Translations under genes and position numbers: made by a program
Shown: in pieces, positions 1 through 15,164 of the stretch
Layout: each line of letters begins with the position of its first letter
Numbering within the stretch: the first letter of the stretch is position 1
Source of the DNA: Ifrita kowaldi
Taxonomy: Eukaryota > Chordata > Aves > Passeriformes > Cinclosomatidae
Assembly: GCA_013398055.1 (NCBI GenBank)
Contig: VZRS01012042.1
Location: forward strand, 103,448-167,447
Reading direction: 5' to 3'
Length of the DNA stretch: 64,000 nt
The notes under the pieces: generated by a model
Seen by the model: only the letters and a program-made list of their open reading frames with translations
Databases searched by the model: none
Told to the model about the DNA's origin: nothing

Positions 1-1149
1 TAGTTGCAAAATTAAAACTTTAGTCCCCATCTTGGCTGTAAATTGAGAATTAACTCATTAAGCCTGTTCATGAGATCTTCTGCGTATGAAGGGAAGCTCT
101 GTGCATGAATGCATATATATATGCAAAAAATGAGAATATCATGGCAATGACCACAATTTAAACTACAGAACCCTTAAAATTATTCTTGTGAGCTTAAATT
201 CCTACATATCACTTCTTAATATTACTTACACATATACATTTTCTATTTCATGAGGAAAAAAGTAGAGAAATAAAAAAGATTAAACTATGAAAACAAACTT
301 CCAGACAGGAGATTATAAATACAAACACCTAGAGTATGTATTAGAAATTCATACAGCAATGATAGGTTAAGAGTTTCAAGATTAAAATCAGAAAAATTAC
401 AAAATCAGAATGTTTTCAGGAAATGATTGTCAGGCTTTATCAGCTATAAACAACTACCTGCAGTCCTTCTTCCTCTACTGAGTGTACATCTGCTCTAAAA
501 TCTAAATAATGCTGCTGTACACAGGGTGGCATCATGACTTCAAAAGCCATAGGCAAGACTTCAGGTGGGGAACAACATCTCCTGGTAGGAGGGAAGCAAT
601 GATATAAACGCCAAATCTCTCCTTGGTATTAATAATGTGGAAACTGTGATTTCTGCGGAAAGATTAAATCACACTGAGAAGTCTTTTAAAGAGAATTAAT
701 GGGGAAGAGAGGTGACAACTCAGAGACTAGTAAAGAAATTATGATTAGAATCAAAAGAAAAGGGTGTTGGGAAATGGGGGTAAAAGAGACCACAGGGACA
801 GTGTTGCAGGATGTCAGGCTCCCACCCCACGGCAGGCACACAACTGCACATGGATGAACAAAAGCTCAGTGACTTAGATGTGGAAGGAAAAGTCACACAA
901 CTGAAGTAAGCAGTGGATGAGTAAAAACTTACAGTAAGGTAAACAGGCAAGAGAATGAGATGAAGATGGCTCTCATTGTGATGGCACAAATACATAGGGC
1001 TCTCATACAAAGGCAGATGAGCTTGGCGTAAACAGGGAATGCCTTTTGTCTCAGTATTCATTAGCGAGGGCTTTCTCTGTGCTTAAGGATAGGATTCAAG
1101 AGCAAGGAGAATGACAAGAGGAGGATGAGTCCAGGATTACTGTGAGCTC
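1..1149. other. Unique AT-rich DNA, no gene seen
   Basis: No recognisable gene or repeat. Open frames here, including a 113-codon minus-strand frame at 720-1061, show no familiar domain and no exon-like flanks. A short (AT)n patch lies near 113-122. Confidence 0.6.
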
Positions 1150-2040
1150 TAAATAAGATCATGGATTGCACTCAGCTGTGCTAAGAAAGCTGGCTGATGT
1201 TCTTGCAAGGCCATTGTTCAAGAAAAGTCTTGGAGACTGTGGGAGATCTCTGTCCGTAGGGCGAAAGCAAATGATGGTTCAACCCCATAACTACAAGCTT
1301 TACTTTGGTTCCTGGGACAATCATAGAACTGGTGCTTTAGAAGCACATTTCTGAATATGAGGGAGGAAAAGGTGATGGGGAATTGTTGTGGTGGTTTGAC
1401 AAAAAGTGACTCAGGAGCAAATCAGCTGGATATCTTCTGTGATAAAATAACTGAATTTGCAGACATGGAGAAAGCAGGAGCTATCTGTCACTTAGGCTGA
1501 CTTCAGCAAGGCTTCCAGCACCACCCCACAATGTCCCTAGAGCTAAGCTGGATACTGGGGTGGAGGTGTGCGTGCCCCTCCAGGGTGGTGAATATGGATT
1601 GAGTGGTTGGGCTCTGATGGGACAGCCTGAGCTGTCATACCTGGGTCATACCTTCCTGGAGGCTGGTGTCCTGTGGGATCCCACAGGGGTTGCCCTGGGG
1701 TTGGTCCTGTGTAATGTCTCTATCTGTGACCTGGAAAGGTGACGAAGTGTGCCCTGTCAGGTTTGCAGGGGGCACCAAACTGGGGTAGCAGACAGGTCCA
1801 TATGCGTGAGGGCAGGACATTTGTACGGGTGGTGGGATGAAGAGGCCACTGGGACCCTCAGGTGACTGAGGCAGGAACAAAGGGCAGCTCTGTCCTGGGG
1901 AGAGAGGGTTTCCAGCTGCCACATAATAAAGCCCTCAGCAATTTGGCTTGATCTACAGCTGAGCCTGCTAGGGGCAGTGTTGGACTAGAAGCCTCCTGAA
2001 GTCTCCATCCTGAATTGTCCTTCACTGTTACAATCCATAA
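1150..2040 (+). mobile_element. CR1 LINE fragment (reverse transcriptase part and 3' end)
   Basis: This is a decayed CR1 non-LTR retrotransposon copy. Near 1190-1215 it carries the ORF2 stretch 'gctggctgatgttcttgc', near 1496-1515 the 'gacttcagcaaggctt' segment of the reverse transcriptase domain, near 1690-1735 the equivalent of the GVPQGSVLGPVLFN block (here degraded to a WDPTG..LGLVLCN-like reading), and near 1760-1780 the 'tttgcaggggcacc' remnant of the FADD catalytic motif, whose aspartates are lost. It then jumps, probably by internal deletion, to the 3' end near 1970-2000 with 'ggcagtgttggactagaag'. Frames are broken throughout, so no protein is made. The 5' end of the element is missing, as is usual for CR1. 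The exact left border is uncertain by some tens of bases. Confidence 0.85.
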
Positions 2041-5000
2041 AGTATCTACTTCTCAGGAGACTAGTAACTTTTTGGCAGAAACAGCAGGGTGGCATTGTTG
2101 TTTGGGGTTTTTTGGCATAAATTGAACTCTAGGCAAAGCCTCAAATTCTTGCAGCACACTATGCACCTGACTCAAAGTCAAAACAATGTGTTTAGCATTA
2201 CAGAAAAAACCTACAAAAATATTGGGAGTCCCAAAAAAAAAAAGAAATCAATGTACTGACACATAGGAAACTGTTCTTTGATGCTGTTGCTAGAGACTGA
2301 AAAGCTCAGAGTGATCTGGCTTGGGACACCGGGCTTCTGCAGCTATGTGCTGTTCTAACTACTGGCTATCAAAGCCCACAGTTACCACAATGCTAAGGAT
2401 GCTCCACTCACTCTGGTGAAAGTCCAGCCAGAAGAAGGAAGAGAAAGAATGCCATCTGGACATAACTTCATTATATTACCAAGTTCTGCCCCACATATTG
2501 TCAAGGCTTTCTTAGGAGAGGTAAACGTGGCTGTTGTTCAAAATTCACAGGCTGAGTTTAGAAAGACAAGATGACATTGATTTAGATTCAAAGTAGAGCA
2601 CAATTCTGTGTCTTACAATTAACCATTTCAAACCTTCAAATTAATCTAACTGAAAACAGAAGACGGTTCTAATTTGCTGGTAGGAACAAGATCTGAAGGA
2701 AAAGAGCCATAACTAAAGAAAAAAGCTGTATTCACAAAGGCAACAGGATGCATCCACCCACCTTTTACAAAATGCTGGTGCAGTTTTCTTAAAAAAATAT
2801 AAAACTGCACATTGTTTATCTCACTTTTTTTGGTTTAAACTTTCATGTTTATAGTAAACCAACTTACAGTTAATTTTCTGTCTGCAAAAAATACGGTAAA
2901 TGTCATTTCTGGACCATAAAATTTTAGACACACAGAAAACTTTGGAAACCACACAAAATAATGATTCTAATTTTTGAAATTCAGCAAGCTTACTAAATAT
3001 GTGCTAGTTATAAGCGTGTCCCTGTATCTGCAAGCAAGTGAAAGGCATGTGTTTTATGGGACTACAGGAAGAACTTTACAGGAAACCCGTCCGAGATCCT
3101 GCTTCTCTAACAAATGACATGTGGGAAAAGAAGATGAGAAGATGATCATGATCTTGGATGAGCCTGCCAATTAAGGCATCAGTGAACTGAGGCATGGTGA
3201 CAACTAGAAGAAGGCAACTTGTAACTCTGTGTCATGGAAGTATACAAGGAAAAGAATGACATGTCTCTCATACACAGGAGCAAAGAACAGCTAGACCAAA
3301 AAAGTTAAAGGGCATACCTGAAGACTAAGAAAGGTTGCAATGGCAACATAAGAGTTTTAAAACCTGGATTGTTGTATTAAAGCAGAAACAACCAGTAACA
3401 GTTCTTGGCAAAAACTGCTCATTGCTAAAAAATACAGAAAGAAGTAAGACTAAATGCAGGCTCAGGAATACTTTATGGAGATATGTTATCTGTAGAAGCA
3501 GAGGAAGCCCATGGCCCTATTAAAAAACACCCTGAGCTGAAATCCAAATTCAAATGCAAACCTGAAAGATAACCTTTCACAAATATTTTCACACTGAATT
3601 AAGGGAGGTTGTCAGTTACAACTAGCAGACGGGCATTTTGTTCTTTCCAGCATTCTCTAATTAAATGATAATAAATTTCTTCTTATTCCAGCTAGCTCTA
3701 CTGCATTGACATGTCCTGAATGCAATGAATAAGATCTATGGATTCTTTTACATGTTATGTAAATGCATGAACTTATTGAGTGGCTAAACTTCTGTAAACA
3801 AATGTGTTGAACGTGCTTAACTAGATATTAAAAAGTAGTAAAGCAGCTTTGCCATTTGTTTGTCCACCAAGTAATAACCCCCCCACTGCTTTCCAAAGCT
3901 CTCTACACAGTTAATTCTGGTTTGGGCTGACAGACTGGGCAAAGGATTGGAGCTTGAAATATGCCTCACAGGAAATTCAAACAGAGGTGAAAGAATGACA
4001 GAAATGCAGCCAATTTTGATCCTTACAAGGTATTCAATCTGTTTAGGGTCAGGCAAGACCAGACAACTCAAAGACAAATTACTTCTACTTTGTAACAAAG
4101 TATAAACATTTTTAATATAAATGTGTACATTTGCATAACACTCCTGACACTTTTTGGTTTTGCAGTTTTATTTACAAAAGCAAACAAACAAGAAAATCTA
4201 ACTCCTCCCCCACTCTCAAGAAAAAAATTAAAGTACTAAGAAACGGTATAATATCTCATGCAAACGGAATCAAAAATTTAATTCTATTCTTGGCCCAGTA
4301 TCTGGTTCAGTACAGAACAAAATCAAAAAAATCTTCAAATATATCTTTTCATGATTTCCATTCTAAGTAACTAAAATGAGATACTAACGCTGTATTTTTC
4401 GAACATGAAGAGACATGAAGACTGATCAATATCTGCAAATTACATGGAATCTCCAAACAAGACCAAGAAACAGGATGAACTGAGTCTAATTCTTGATGAT
4501 ACTTGGTTATGCTTTCCCTTTTCACAGTAGGAGAGTATTGGATATAAGTTTAATGTTCTGTTTTATAAAAATTAGCACCTATTACTGCATTTTGTCCTTT
4601 ATTAACAGCAGACCCAAATTAAGATTAAGAAAGCTCCAAATCAAAATGGTTATGAGGTCAAGGATAACCTGATTTTAGAATATAAATTTAGAAAACGTAC
4701 AAGCACACATTCACAAAGCTTCTCCGGGATCTTTTTTAGTTATAGTAACAAAATTCAGTTCTTTTACATAACCAAGGTGCATAAATTTCTGTATTTCCTT
4801 TCTGACATCCCTCATCTGCAAGGCTGTTGCAAATAATGAGCTCTCATCAGTGCTTGAGGAACTCTTAGGATTTCTATGCTAAAACAAGTGACCTATATTA
4901 AGACACCAGTGTCAAAGAAGATCCATGAATATATACAGAAGGTTAAACAACACCTAAGGAATACACGAATTGATCCACAGCAACAGTTGTACTGATAGAG

Positions 5001-5325
5001 TACATAGAGGGTCCATATCCCAAATCCAGAAAAGCCTACTAATGATCAAAAATACTTCAAGAAAAATTCTGTGCAGACCTCATAAAAAATAAAGATAAAA
5101 AATATGGTCTTTACCCTAATTATCGTTGCATGAGCGCATATGTGAATTAGTGGCCAAACGAAAATGTAAGTGCCACTGATAACACTACACTCTTACTATT
5201 TGCAATGGCTATTATAGCTTGTATCAGCCATATGTAAATCTTTATAAAGCTGTGTAAACTGTGCTTGAACTAAATACACATTAACATTAGTACATACATG
5301 GCAAACATATGTGTACTATCTTTGC
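2041..5325. other. Unique AT-rich DNA, no gene seen
   Basis: No repeat family or coding exon is recognisable. Open frames reach at most about 93 codons and resemble no known protein. Confidence 0.55.
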
Positions 5326-5362
5326 ATATATGTGTATATGTGTGTGTATATATATATATATA
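5326..5362. repeat. (TA/TG)n microsatellite
   Basis: Alternating TA and TG dinucleotides, with a run of about seven TA units at the right end. It is a simple sequence repeat, likely length-polymorphic. Confidence 0.9.
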
Positions 5363-8300
5363 CTTGCATAAATACATACATATATGGCAATACACAGATA
5401 TGATCCAACAAAGAGAATTTGTAAACATGCATTTCATAGCTGTGAAAAACTAGGTTTAATTGTTTTACCAGGAGACAACTGTGCTGAGTGGCAAAACCAG
5501 ACCAGATTAAAACAGCTGGGGTAGTGCTGTTCTTGGGGCTAAGGGCATTTTGAAAGATTCTGTGTGTTTGTATCACAGGGAAATAATTATTTTTTTTATA
5601 GCAATTGATGGTTTTACACAAGGTGCGTCATTGAAAAGAGAAAACTGGTAAGACACAGCAGAATGACATTTAAGGAATTGCTTAACCTAAAACCAGTAAA
5701 TCCGTTAAAGGCCCAGATGCCATTTGATGATGGATTCGTGGCTGAGGATGGTGTTAAATCCAGGTGAAAACACTACACCTCCGAAATGTCAATCTGCTCT
5801 AATGAGATTCTGGCAGCATGCAATCCAGAAAACTAACTAATATGGACTGCTATGACCATCTAAATAAATTTATTGTATTCTAATCTAATTCTTACCTATC
5901 AGAAGGTAGGTAGTTACACCAATAAATTCCTACCACATACTCAAGAATTGCTGGCTGAAGTGGGATGTGTTTTCTGGGAGGACTGTCAGCCACCTTGCAC
6001 TTGTCATATTGAATCATGCAGCACTAAAGTAGTTCAGCAGCAGATGTAAAATTATAAAAGAAACCTCACTGTAAGAGCTCTGTTTCTCAGTGCTCTTGAT
6101 ATTTCACAGTTGCATTTGACATTAACTGGAAACTTAAGAAAACCACAACATATAACTTGGGGCAAGAAGGAAAGCAAACACAGGATATTCATTATTTCCT
6201 CCCCATGGACATAAAGACTAAAATCTGTGAACTTTGGAAAACTGGTAAGGGTGAAAGAATTGCTTTGAAACAGCAGCAGTTTTGTCTGTCTGCACTGGAC
6301 ATGATGACAATGATTATTTTTCAATAGAAAGCCTGTATCGACATTGGAATAAGGTATATAATACACTACAGAAATAAGAAAATTTTGTCCATTTTGAAAA
6401 CCCTGTCCAACAATATTATCTGATGCTTTTATGTTTTTGTGTTATGGGAAAAAGAAAATAATAATACTCTGTTTGCCTTCACACCATTCAGTTTTACAGG
6501 ACGTCTACATCATATCCCATTCACTTACTTTTTTCAGGTTCATGAATAACTATCTCTTCATACAAAAGATGTTCCACATTTTTGCCCTTGTCTGTACTCT
6601 TTTTTACATCCATGGTGCACCTCTTGAAAAGAACAGTACAGGAGATACTTAGTACTCAAAGGGTGAATTTATGTTGTGGTTTGTTCTGGTCTCTTTCCCA
6701 GCAGACTCTATGATTCTTCAGTGTCAGAATTTCTGGCACACTACAGCCAACCCTATTAACAAGGATAATAAGGAGGCAACTGAAACCACAGACTAGCCAG
6801 GGTCCTAGAGAGCACACTGGGTTTTTTGGTGTAAGGAGATTCAGCGCCTCCACAAAAATCCAGACAAGGCTGAATCAGCTTATGTTCAACCAGTTAAACC
6901 TTGGTTCGTAGGAAAAGATAAGATCCAGCTGGACTTAGCTGTCCCAGTTCATGCAAACCATGTAGAATTCAGACTGGCCTGCAGATCCACTTGGTGCATC
7001 TGCATGCTTCCCAAGGACTGTTTTGTAAGGTGAGGTATGGACATTATCTTGTATAAGATCCTGAAACTTGTGACGCTTGGGAACAAGTAAATAGATGATG
7101 GATCCAAGAAGGATTTTATTATTCTCAATTCTTTCTTAATTGAAAATTGCCCAAATGGCTGAGCTGTCACTTGAAATAGTAGAGCTAATCTATCCCAGAA
7201 AGATAAGCCTCTCTGTGATCGAGTGAAAATCTCTAGTGTCTGGCATGTTTTCTCTGAACAGAGTAGATACTATACTAATGCTAGGAGACCGGGCACCTGG
7301 GTTCACTTTTGCAGAGAAAAATTATATAAGCAAATGGAATGCCAAGGAAATTGCTAATGACAGAAAACCAGCCAAACCTCAGTGAATCTGGTTTCTACAT
7401 CTCCAGATTCTTCTTCCACTTAAAATATACAGAAAACACTCCTACTTTGCCTCATCAAAGCACTACCAGGCTTACCTTTATATTTATGTGGTATTTTTTT
7501 GGCAGAAAACTATTACTGCAGTATGTGGCTCTGAAGCCACCAGGAAACCTAAAAACCCAACTCTTTTTACCACTCATGCTGGTCTAATAAAGTCAGTGTA
7601 AGCACCAGAATGCCTGATAGGGCAGATGTTGATTTGGATTGGTATACATTGCACACACAGGACAACTACTAAGAAAATTCAATCTGCATGGAATTTTATA
7701 AAATGAAGAAAATTAAGAGTTCTACTGAAACATCTCAGCATGCATAAATACTGTCTTAATATCATCCCTACACAAAATACTCTCTAGCTCATTGCACAGA
7801 TTAGTGTTAAATAAATTGCATTTCTTGTCTCTTGATATTATTATTGCTATTGTTTCAGAGAATGATTACTTTGTATTTATTTCTATTGTTCCTTTAATCC
7901 TTTAATCAACAAGTTTTGCCAATAGTACTAAAGGTGTTTTCTAAAGCAAATGCTTCATTTGCACAGGAATTTCAAGCAACAGAAAAAACTGAGACAATCC
8001 AAAATCCACTGACTAGGTTTGAAAGTTTTCTCCATTTACAATACTCATTATATCTATATACTCACAAGCAGAATCACAATTTTAGTACATAGCAATCATA
8101 AGGACTACTGCAATTCTCACCCTCATCTTTAAGAAATAAATATGTCAGAACAAATTCTCCAATTGAAATACTTTCTTACATTTCCTGGGTTATTCCAGTG
8201 CTTCTCCAGTTGAGAATATCCTCTTGAAAGGGAGAATATATATGTTTGTTTTAATTTGGGATGACTCAGAGAAAAGGACAATTCAAAGAGACCTCAGAGT

Positions 8301-11300
8301 CATCCATCAATCACATCACCTAAACATAAAATAGCTGTACTTACGCCTTACTTGACTGACAAAGCTACTTCAACCCAGATCATCTGTTCAACTAGTTCCT
8401 TATCCGTACAGGTACACTTTATTTTTTAATATATTATAAAAATCACATGGCAGTTTGATTTCATTATGCTTTTGCTGACTGTGGGAACAAGGTGTACCTT
8501 AGTGCAAAAGGTTTTTCTTCTTCCCAAAGACTGCTATACAGATGTGCTGTAGACAGGTACACACTGTGACTTACATGAAGAAATCCTGCTTTTGTACTAT
8601 TTTAACTGTTACTAGAAAGCTAAAATTTGGACTACTGTATCTCTACAATGAAGCACAGAGCCCAGGTTCTTCTTGCTAAAGGGTAATTCTGCAAGAATTA
8701 TATCAAAACCATCAAAAGTAGAAAGCAAAACTCCCCACGAATCAAAAGCTTGCTACAGATGAGTGAGATGGACATCTAGCAACAAAATGGTATCATTCTT
8801 GATAGTCTCAATCAACTTCCTGGCAGAATGTAATATGGATTTCTGTTTTGCTGTCTTTCCTCTTATCTTTCAGTTACAAGGCATAAGCTAAAGCAAAGTA
8901 ACTTGCTGAACTTTTGAGGCATGAAAAAAACAGTATTTCTTCCTTTTTTTGTCTGAAAATGTAGCCGCTGAATTAGAATTTTTGGTGCTCATCAAGGCTA
9001 AATGGTTTGCCTCTCTGTGTGCCATTTTTTTCCACCTCTGGTTTACAATCACTTCAAGTATTATATTTCACTACATTAAACCTGATAGCCTTCAAAATAA
9101 TTTCTAGTAGTGTGTCCAAACAGAACTCCTCTCATCACTTGGCTGCTAATCCTTGGTTTTGTCCAAAACATTAAAGAGTATTGAATTTGAAATAAGAAAT
9201 CTTTTCTTTCTGAACAGAATAAGCTTATCATTGTCCTACAGCAGCAGAGGATATTTTTGTCACATTTTTAGACATTCATTTCCTTTTACTGTATATGATG
9301 CACTGTTTTGGTTGCAGAAACTTGTCATGTGTCATGTGGCTGGATGTATTAGCTTGTGCCAAATGCTAAAAAGTTTACTGGTGGCTGGGCCAAGAAATTC
9401 GGAAAGGCCAACATGGTAACATGCTGAGCAGACCTTTTGCTGTCTATCCCATAAATCAATGTTTGTTTTAAAAAATGGTAACAATACTAACCCACCACAG
9501 GACTTTGTTTAGAGGATTCAGATCTTTAATTCTCTTTGTTTCACTCCTAACTTTGGATATAACCCCATTTCGACCAACTCTTCACATGACCCATTCCTGG
9601 GAATGAACTGCAGCAAATGTCAAAAACTTCAAGTTGCGTGGCATGGCATTTCAAAAAATAGACTATGGCTATCAACCACAAAGCTTCTATAACCAATGCT
9701 CCATTTATGTTTTTGCATATAGTCCACGAACCAAAAGTGAGTCTAAGAATGATGCACTGAACAAAACAACCAATTAATAAAACTGTAAAGAGATGTTACT
9801 GCTGGTTACTTTTTGAAGGCCATTGAAAGCACATGCTTCTGTGCACGCTTGCAGCAAAAAGAACAAGATATTTGATTGCCTAAACACAAAAATTAAATAT
9901 ACAGGACAGAACAGATAATGATGCTTCCTGATATATTTCCATCTCTCACAAAAAAGATGTCGTTAATGACAAGGATTCTGAACAAAGAAATGAGATTTTA
10001 TGCCAGGCCCAAAAAAGGTGTATTGGCGAAAAGGTGAAGAAGGCCTGAATTATTTTAACGAAAAAGATGTTCTAAGTGACCTGGGAAAAGCATAAGGAGA
10101 CATATTATTCTTCATATAACAGGAGTAGAACAATAGGGAAGTGAATATCTAAACATGACAATCTTTCATCCAAGTATGCTGCACAACTTAAACTAAACAT
10201 ACTTAGTCCTTCAGAGTTTTATAACCATATTTATATTTACAATTAAAATTGACAAAGGAAAACAGGTAGACCTCAATTCTCCCTTTCTAATGGGAATTGC
10301 TATTAATAATGGATTTGGTCAAAATGCTGTATCTCTATTAATGAGTCACTTCATGTTTCTTCAGCTTGTGTCATGAGCTTTTTCAAAACTAAAAACTCAG
10401 ATGTAAATGCCCCTGCACCAAATTGAGTACAATTAGGTCTGTTTATGTGAAAAAACCTGATCAGGTGCAAACTTCAAAAAATAATGACAATGTGTCTATG
10501 CAAGTAATTTTTTTTATTTGAATCTATCCATCTAGTGTTATCTATGCATCTGTCAAATTAATTGAAAAAAGCCCAAATCAAGTTTTCCTCTCTTCAACCT
10601 AATAAAAAATTTTGCATTCAACTATGTGTCAAATCAGTGTTAATAATGGCCACATAGTTGATCACAGAATTATGTAATAAATTAATGAAAGTAAATAAGT
10701 TAAGTGGAATCAGGTGAATATTTGGGAAGGCAAGCCAAGCATCCTCAGCAAATACAAACTGCCAAAATTAACAGACTGGAGCTCATACCTTATTGAGCCA
10801 TGACAGCAAACATTTATCAAACAAAGAAAAATAACCCAACAATAGAGACAACTCCTGCTTCTTAAATTCTGAGTGAATAGCCAGGTAAGTTTATCTAAAT
10901 TAACTAAAAAGAGCAACAGAGGGCGGAACTACAGAAAGGAATATACTGGCTAAAAGTAAGATGCCAAATTCACTAAAACAGAGACGACCTTAAAATGCCT
11001 GGACAAATACTATCTGTAAAGAAAACTAATAAATCTTCCTGCAAGATTGCAAACCAAACTATATCAGTCCAGATCTGGCTTAATACCGATCCTTCAAAAC
11101 CTTGACTAAAAAAGCAGTGTATCTGAATGTGTTCTGAAGACAGCAGAATTCATTCCTGATCTTCTTGTCAGGTAAAATATTAACTCATTTGGAAAGATAA
11201 GCCCTAACATTACAGTACTTATTCTTGAATATACTACTACCCATCTAGCTTAGGCCATAACAAAGTTAGCTACTATCACAGGCAAAGGTTTGCTACAAAG

Positions 11301-14300
11301 GGGTATTACAGACTCAGTAAAGCTGCTGCAGTGTGTTCGTAACTAGATTTACAGATGTTATTATAGATAAACAGTTGCCTTTAATGTGGGATGAAAATTA
11401 CCCCAAATGGCAATTAGAAGGAAGTAGACCTTGGCTGCAGAATGCAATTCATTACTGTGGTATCCATATTGCATAGCAGTCATTCCTGTTGTTGCTCTAA
11501 TTTTATGACAGTGTATTTCCACAGACACCATGTGCAATACTGACCATAATAAAAATGGAAGAAACACTCTGCCTGAACATGGGAGATTATATGAAATATA
11601 AAATATTCCAGTGTTAATGAGGAAATGTTATGCAAATATTGTTGGCATTTTACTTGCTTCTTACCCTCTATCCATACACCATTTAATTGGCAAACAATGA
11701 CATCAACAGAGTATGTGATAATCAGGTAAAGCAATGAATTTTGTGTAAGATGGAACATGAGAATATAATTTAAGGTTAAGTGTACTCACATACCTTTTTT
11801 CCCCCCCCAATTTGGCTATTGTAAGTTAAAAATGGGAGTCTAACAGGAAGCCAAGAACAGGGTGCAATGCCTACTTTCCTCCATTCTTTCAAACACCAGA
11901 TACATTATCCTACAAATTTCATGTGGCTAATTTATGCCACTCCTTCATGGTCCTAATTAAACCCAGAAAAATGAAATCAGGTAAGAAATATTAGTTACCC
12001 CGTTGCACAGGACTGAAGCAAAGCTCTTTCTTTACTAGACAAATACCTGTATTATGGTTATCAAAAAAAAACCAAACAAACAAACCACCAAAACCAACAA
12101 GATAATCTTTTTGGTGCAGTCTGATGTGCTAATGTACTGATGTCTGATGTACTGTACCTAAGCAATTGGAGGCTTTTGCCTGAAGAAACCATATCTCACC
12201 TCCCATCTTGGAACAACCTCTTGTCTATTGTTCTAGCAAGTTTCCATAGATACATGTACTTTTAACAATATTGAAACAGATCACAAATTTCTTACACTTT
12301 CATTCATCTACATAGTAACCCTCAGTGGAGACTTTACTGACTATCGCAGTAATAGCTACTACATGTAAAAAAAAATGGAATGCAAATGAGAATACTTTCC
12401 AATGTGTAAGAATTAAATATTTAACATAGATAATAAATAATCTATATTATTCTTGGATTTGGATGTTGGTATTCTACCAAACTTCCAGTACTTTAAAAGA
12501 GCTATTAAAAATTCACACTGAGAGACAAGAATAAAGATAGTTTTTAGAAAATTTTATTAAGTTCTGTTGTGTACAGACTGCCCAACTACCAATCCAAGAT
12601 CAGCTTCTTTGTCTTATGAACATACATGATACAGCATGGTGAAAAGTGAAGTAAATGCAGAAGGCTAAGAAGCATTTTTCCTCATATTAGCGTTGATCTA
12701 ACAATAATGCTCCTAAATGAACTCCTAAATAATCCTCCTAAATGAATCCTCCATATAGCTAAAAGTTAGAAAAGAAGTTAGCAAAGAGTTTGTGTAGAAG
12801 GCCATGAAATGAGAAATTTCCTTTAATTGCTCCTCTTGCATTTAGGAAACCTATAACAGAAATTTATGCATTTCAGTTCTTTCTGCAGAAGCTGGGGCTG
12901 AACTTTCTTATGACAAGCAGGGTGAGAGATGGAGATGAGATATCTCAGCCACTCTTAAAAAACACAGTATCAAGAGGTTCTCTGTCAGACATTTATTACT
13001 GCAGCAAAGTCAGTAACCTTTCTGCTTTATGTTAGGTCTCATATGAGCCAAACAGAAAGGGAGAGGACAGGGAAGGAGAAGGGAGGGCAGGACTTATGTA
13101 ATTGATGTACCAATGCATAATGCAATTTTAAGGCTGAATCCTGCTGTTTCCAATGTGATGGTTGTTCTGGAGGCATCAGTTTAAAAAAAACACTTCATGC
13201 TCTTCCTGTTTGTAGTTTAACAATCTCTAATTGAGATCTATTCCAGCTGTATAGACCATTTCTGCTTCCTTTAATGAAATCCATGGCTTCCTAAAATAGA
13301 AATGAAGTCCATCCTGTTATTTTAACTATTAAAACTATCTGTCCATAAAAATTCCCATAAATTTTGTCAAACTACCACTAAAAATACAATTCTCAAGGCA
13401 GAACCACTTTACTGAAAATGAACAACACTGAAAATATGTTGTTAATATTTGATTTTCTTTACAGCAATCTAACAGCATGACAGATATTTTAATGTGATGA
13501 TTCATTGTCACATTAAAGTATCCTCAGTGCTTTCCATGGGACGCAGTTGAGGCAAATGGCAAAAGGACATGAAGGTGTAGACAAGAGGAAGCCTGCAGAA
13601 AAAAAAAAAAAGTGAAAAGACAATAAAAAATTCCCCTGGGAATACAAGTCAGAGAGGAGTTTGGGAACTGATTAGAAGAAGAAAGACAGCTGACAGTGCT
13701 TTGTGGCATTTCTTTCAAGGACAAGAACATTAGTTCTGTCAGCTGCAAAATGGGCAGATTGTTCACCCTTCATCTCTGAGCCTACATGTCAGGGTGTGAA
13801 TTAGGGGTGACATTTCTGCCTGCTCCCATGTGCTTCCCTCATCTCTTTTCTTTTTCACTTTTCTACACTTACTACTGTGTCCTTTATAGGTGGTCTGAAA
13901 TTGGAGAAGCAGTGAGATGTACCAATTCATCCACCCTGTCTGCTGATCACTGCGAGAAATTTTCATGGTTGTCTGTGACCCAGCACAACTCTATGGCAAC
14001 AATTGGGCTGGAACAAATCCTAAAGCAATGTCTGCATCTTGGTAGGCAAAATTCACTCTTGTGCCTAGAAAAATTGAAAAGAAAAAAAAACCCACTGCAT
14101 AAAGCCAGTAACCGTACACTGAGAGGAGATTTCCTCTAGATTTCCTACTTTTGGTTACAAAAACATTTTGGGTTTTTTTAAAATTTTTGTTCTGCCTTTT
14201 ACTGTTTTTTGAGGTTGCCCCTAGATATATTATTAACAGAATACTGATGAATAGTTTTCATTTGATGCCATACTAATTTCCTTATACAATATGTGATTTA

Positions 14301-15164
14301 CACTACCAAACCAATAGTATGTCAATATACAAGCAGTTCTTATATGTCAATGGTCTGAGGTACAAGCTCATGTAGTATGCATTTAAATATTACAGAAATA
14401 ATAAAAAGAAACCCCAATTGCCTTATAATCTTGCTCTAACAATTCATGTACTTGGTTCTTCCTAACAGGCATCATCTCTGTGTCTTCCTATGTCGTTCCG
14501 CAGTCACACAGATAATGAGAAACAAAAGTTCTTTATTTATACTTTCAAAATCTTCACCATCAAAACTAGAAATATGAGTAACTGAATGATACCAGGTGAG
14601 AATGTACTTTCTCTGAAAGTTGATAGTGAGGAAACATACCATGATTTTCTTGGTCTTGTGCTTGTATTCATACATTATTTAGGTGGCTGGCAGAGTAGGG
14701 CAACTTCTTTAGAGTCCTGTCACAAGGCTGAAATTAGCTATTTACATTTAGTATACTGCTGCTAGAGGAAAGGGGTATTGAAGTGTCTCCAAAATGCACA
14801 GTGCTAATTTAGACCAGCCTACTACGAGTAAAAAGACCTCTAATCAGCAGCTCTGTGATGGTCAGTATTCATTTAGTCAGCACTTGATCTGATACCCGGG
14901 TTTGCAGCAGATCTCAGGACTCGTTAAAAGCAGCAGGTAGATTTGAATATTCTCTCTCCACAGACTAACAACATGTCAATCTTGGCAGGTAAAGGCAGGG
15001 TTGTTTGTGCATTTTTGATATTTAAATTTCTTCTCACTCCTTCTCAGCACACAGCATTATAAAACATGCAGCTCTCAGGTAGCTCCAAACCTGCAGTTTC
15101 CTTTTCAAATGAAAAATTAACCTCCAGCAGGTTATGGTAAATATCATGTCCAATTTCCATATGG
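5363..15164. other. Unique AT-rich DNA, no gene seen
   Basis: Nearly 10 kb without a recognisable gene or interspersed repeat. It holds short A-rich or A/C-rich tracts (for example 12062-12099) and the small tandem repeat listed separately near 12.7 kb. The 117-codon frame at 13786-14139 and others of similar size show no domain, no repeat structure and no conserved-looking flanks. Confidence 0.5.
12710..12752. repeat. Short imperfect tandem repeat, unit about 12-14 bp
   Basis: Three successive copies of a 'ctcctaaatga(a)'-like unit with small differences. It is too short to be a minisatellite of note. Confidence 0.7.

Noticed and set aside
720..1061. 113-codon minus-strand frame
   Set aside because: No domain, mixed low-complexity composition rich in C, H, S and F, no exon signals; a chance frame.
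13786..14139. 117-codon plus-strand frame
   Set aside because: No recognisable domain and no repeat or transcript signal; composition looks random.
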